Shown here one piece after another: positions 63,028 through 64,000 of a stretch of 64,000 bases of DNA. Source of the DNA: JAHIYG01 sp041306075 (GTDB lineage: Archaea > Altiarchaeota > Altiarchaeia > IMC4 > SCGC-AAA252-I15); NCBI GenBank assembly GCA_041306075.1, contig JBFYKH010000007.1, positions 1 to 64,000 on the forward strand, written 5' to 3'. The notes below the pieces were generated by a model. It did not search any database. It saw only the letters and a list, made by a program, of their open reading frames with translations, and was not told the DNA's origin. Position numbers and translations under genes: made by a program. Position 1 is the stretch's first letter. Every line of letters begins with the position of its first letter.

Positions 63028-64000
63028 ATGGCACAAAGGACAGTCACCCGCGAGTCGGTGATAATCTACGCGGGAGGAAAGCGCAAGGAGACACGAGCCG
63101 CCGAAGCCGAGAGCCCGGAGATAGGCTCGGACGACCTGCCGGCATGCTGCCACATCCTCGACTCGGAGGGCAGGATAATCAACGTCAATGCCGCATGGCG
63201 GAACGTGTTCGGGTTCGCACAGGAGGAAGTCGAAGGTAAACCATTCGCCGACCTCCTCTCGCCGGAGTACACGGACTGCAGCCGCGAGAACATTGACCGC
63301 CTGAAGGCGGAAGGCGAAACCCACGGCGTCGAATACGAGATGGCCAAGAAGGACGGCTCCCTCGCATCCGTAGTCTGCGACTGCAAGGCGAAGACCGGCG
63401 GCGACGGCAGCTTCAAGGGCGCAATATGCATACTCTACGACGTCACCCTCCACAAGCAGATTGAGTCCGGCCTCAGAGACCGGGCCTGCGAGCTGGAGAA
63501 GGCAGCGGCCTCCATAGGCGACGAACTTGCGGTGGAGAAGTCCCTGGCCGCCGAGCTGAGGAGGACGGCCGAGGAATCAGCCCGGAAACTGGCATCCGAG
63601 GAGGCGAGGGCCGGGAAATACCACCAGGAGGCGGCCCACCTGGCGAACGAGCTTGCGAGCGAGCGCGCCAGGGCAACGCAGCTTGCGACGGAAGCCGGGG
63701 AGCTGAAATCGCAGGTGGAGGGCCTCAGGCAGGCCGCAGGCAGCCCCAGCCAGGAACTGGACTCGGAGCGCAAACGGGCGGCTCAGCTTGAGGAGGCGCT
63801 AGCATCAGAGCGCGCCCGGACCCAGAAGCTCGACCACGCCATCGGGGAACGCAATCGCGAACTCGAATCCGAGCGCGGCCGCGCCCGGCAGCTGGACGAG
63901 GCTTTGAAGGCGGAGGCGGCGAAGGCGCTGAAGCTTGAGGAGACGCTGGCGCAGAGGGCGGCGGAGCTCGAGTCCGAGCGACAGAAGCCACGCCGCGACG
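63028..64000 (+). CDS. PAS-domain protein with long coiled coil, cut by window end
   Basis: 324 codons are visible. Residues 35-145 form a PAS domain (CHILDSEGRIINVNAAWRNV, FGFAQEEVEGKPFADLLSPE, then a PAC-like GAICILYDVTLHKQIES). From residue 150 onward a heptad-rich coiled coil with repeating (L)ASERAR/ELESER units continues to the edge. The output domain lies beyond the window; a histidine kinase or a structural sensor are both possible. Three Cys in CCHILD and VVCDC could bind metal or sense redox. Soluble, with no membrane segment seen so far. Confidence 0.75.
   Translation, partial: MAQRTVTRESVIIYAGGKRKETRAAEAESPEIGSDDLPACCHILDSEGRIINVNAAWRNVFGFAQEEVEGKPFADLLSPEYTDCSRENIDRLKAEGETHGVEYEMAKKDGSLASVVCDCKAKTGGDGSFKGAICILYDVTLHKQIESGLRDRACELEKAAASIGDELAVEKSLAAELRRTAEESARKLASEEARAGKYHQEAAHLANELASERARATQLATEAGELKSQVEGLRQAAGSPSQELDSERKRAAQLEEALASERARTQKLDHAIGERNRELESERGRARQLDEALKAEAAKALKLEETLAQRAAELESERQKPRRD

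Overview
The window is GC-rich archaeal chromosome. The evidence is the archaeal ribosomal protein order with S4e, aIF1 and the RNase P protein Rpp29, two-subunit DNA polymerase D, EF-1A/EF-2, TFE, archaeal ThrRS with its own editing domain, DtdA, prefoldin alpha, and TATA boxes about 25-30 bases before start codons. The Cys-rich secreted proteins with Thr/Pro stalks and the small T4SS-like locus suggest a DPANN-type lineage (for example Diapherotrites or Micrarchaeota), but I cannot settle the phylum from sequence alone.

Layout. 1-1543 (minus): two coupled membrane proteins. 1573-13862 (plus): a translation super-cluster, L3-L4-L23-L2-S19-L22-S3-L29-aIF1-Rpp29-S17-L14-L24-S4e-L5-S14, then directly S7-EF2-EF1A-S10. 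The usual S8-L6-L32e... half of the spc operon is absent here. 13863-14700: structured non-coding sequence, tRNA-Glu(UUC), a possible integrase remnant and an ORF broken at a C10 tract. 14879-24963: accessory genes, mostly secreted or membrane proteins, with a Fic/Doc protein, a fused membrane/spermidine-synthase-like protein, a GT39-type membrane glycosyltransferase and a 39-residue microprotein. 25086-38508 (plus): a VirB2/VirB3/VirB4/VirB6-type secretion or DNA-transfer locus with three pilin-like proteins. 38533-39911 (minus): DtdA and a phospholipase D-like protein. 40139-44150 (plus): ThrRS, RpiA, prefoldin alpha, FtsY, followed by a hairpin repeat array at 44160-44429. 44446-48613 (minus): an apparently autoregulated winged-helix protein, two unknown proteins, and a methylthioadenosine/purine salvage operon (phosphorylase, deaminase, Hpt). 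48649-61018: PolD DP1/DP2 with a SerA-like dehydrogenase (minus), the pyrDKEF operon (plus), a membrane protein, and two amidohydrolase-superfamily enzymes (minus). 61105-64000: a lipoprotein with the RNase P protein Pop5, TFE, and a PAS/coiled-coil protein cut by the window end.

Regulation. Most first genes seem to be transcribed as leaderless mRNAs: a TATA-like box lies 25-30 bases before the ATG and there is no Shine-Dalgarno sequence. Several divergent gene pairs share or interleave their TATA boxes (1573-1582, 48617-48644, 54838-54847). The pilin gene at 25086 and the secreted repeat protein at 15254 instead have leaders with strong GAGGTG motifs. Genes inside operons usually overlap or abut.

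The most interesting system is the T4SS-like locus. It has three VirB2-like pilins, two paralogous VirB6-like channel proteins (one of 1770 residues), a PrgI/VirB3-like protein, and a VirB4 ATPase whose C-terminus looks like a PD-(D/E)xK nuclease fold. No relaxase, VirD4 or VirB11 is visible. This resembles the crenarchaeal Ced DNA importer more than a conjugative element. No gene-free stretch exceeds 300 bases; the longest, 44151-44445, is the repeat array.
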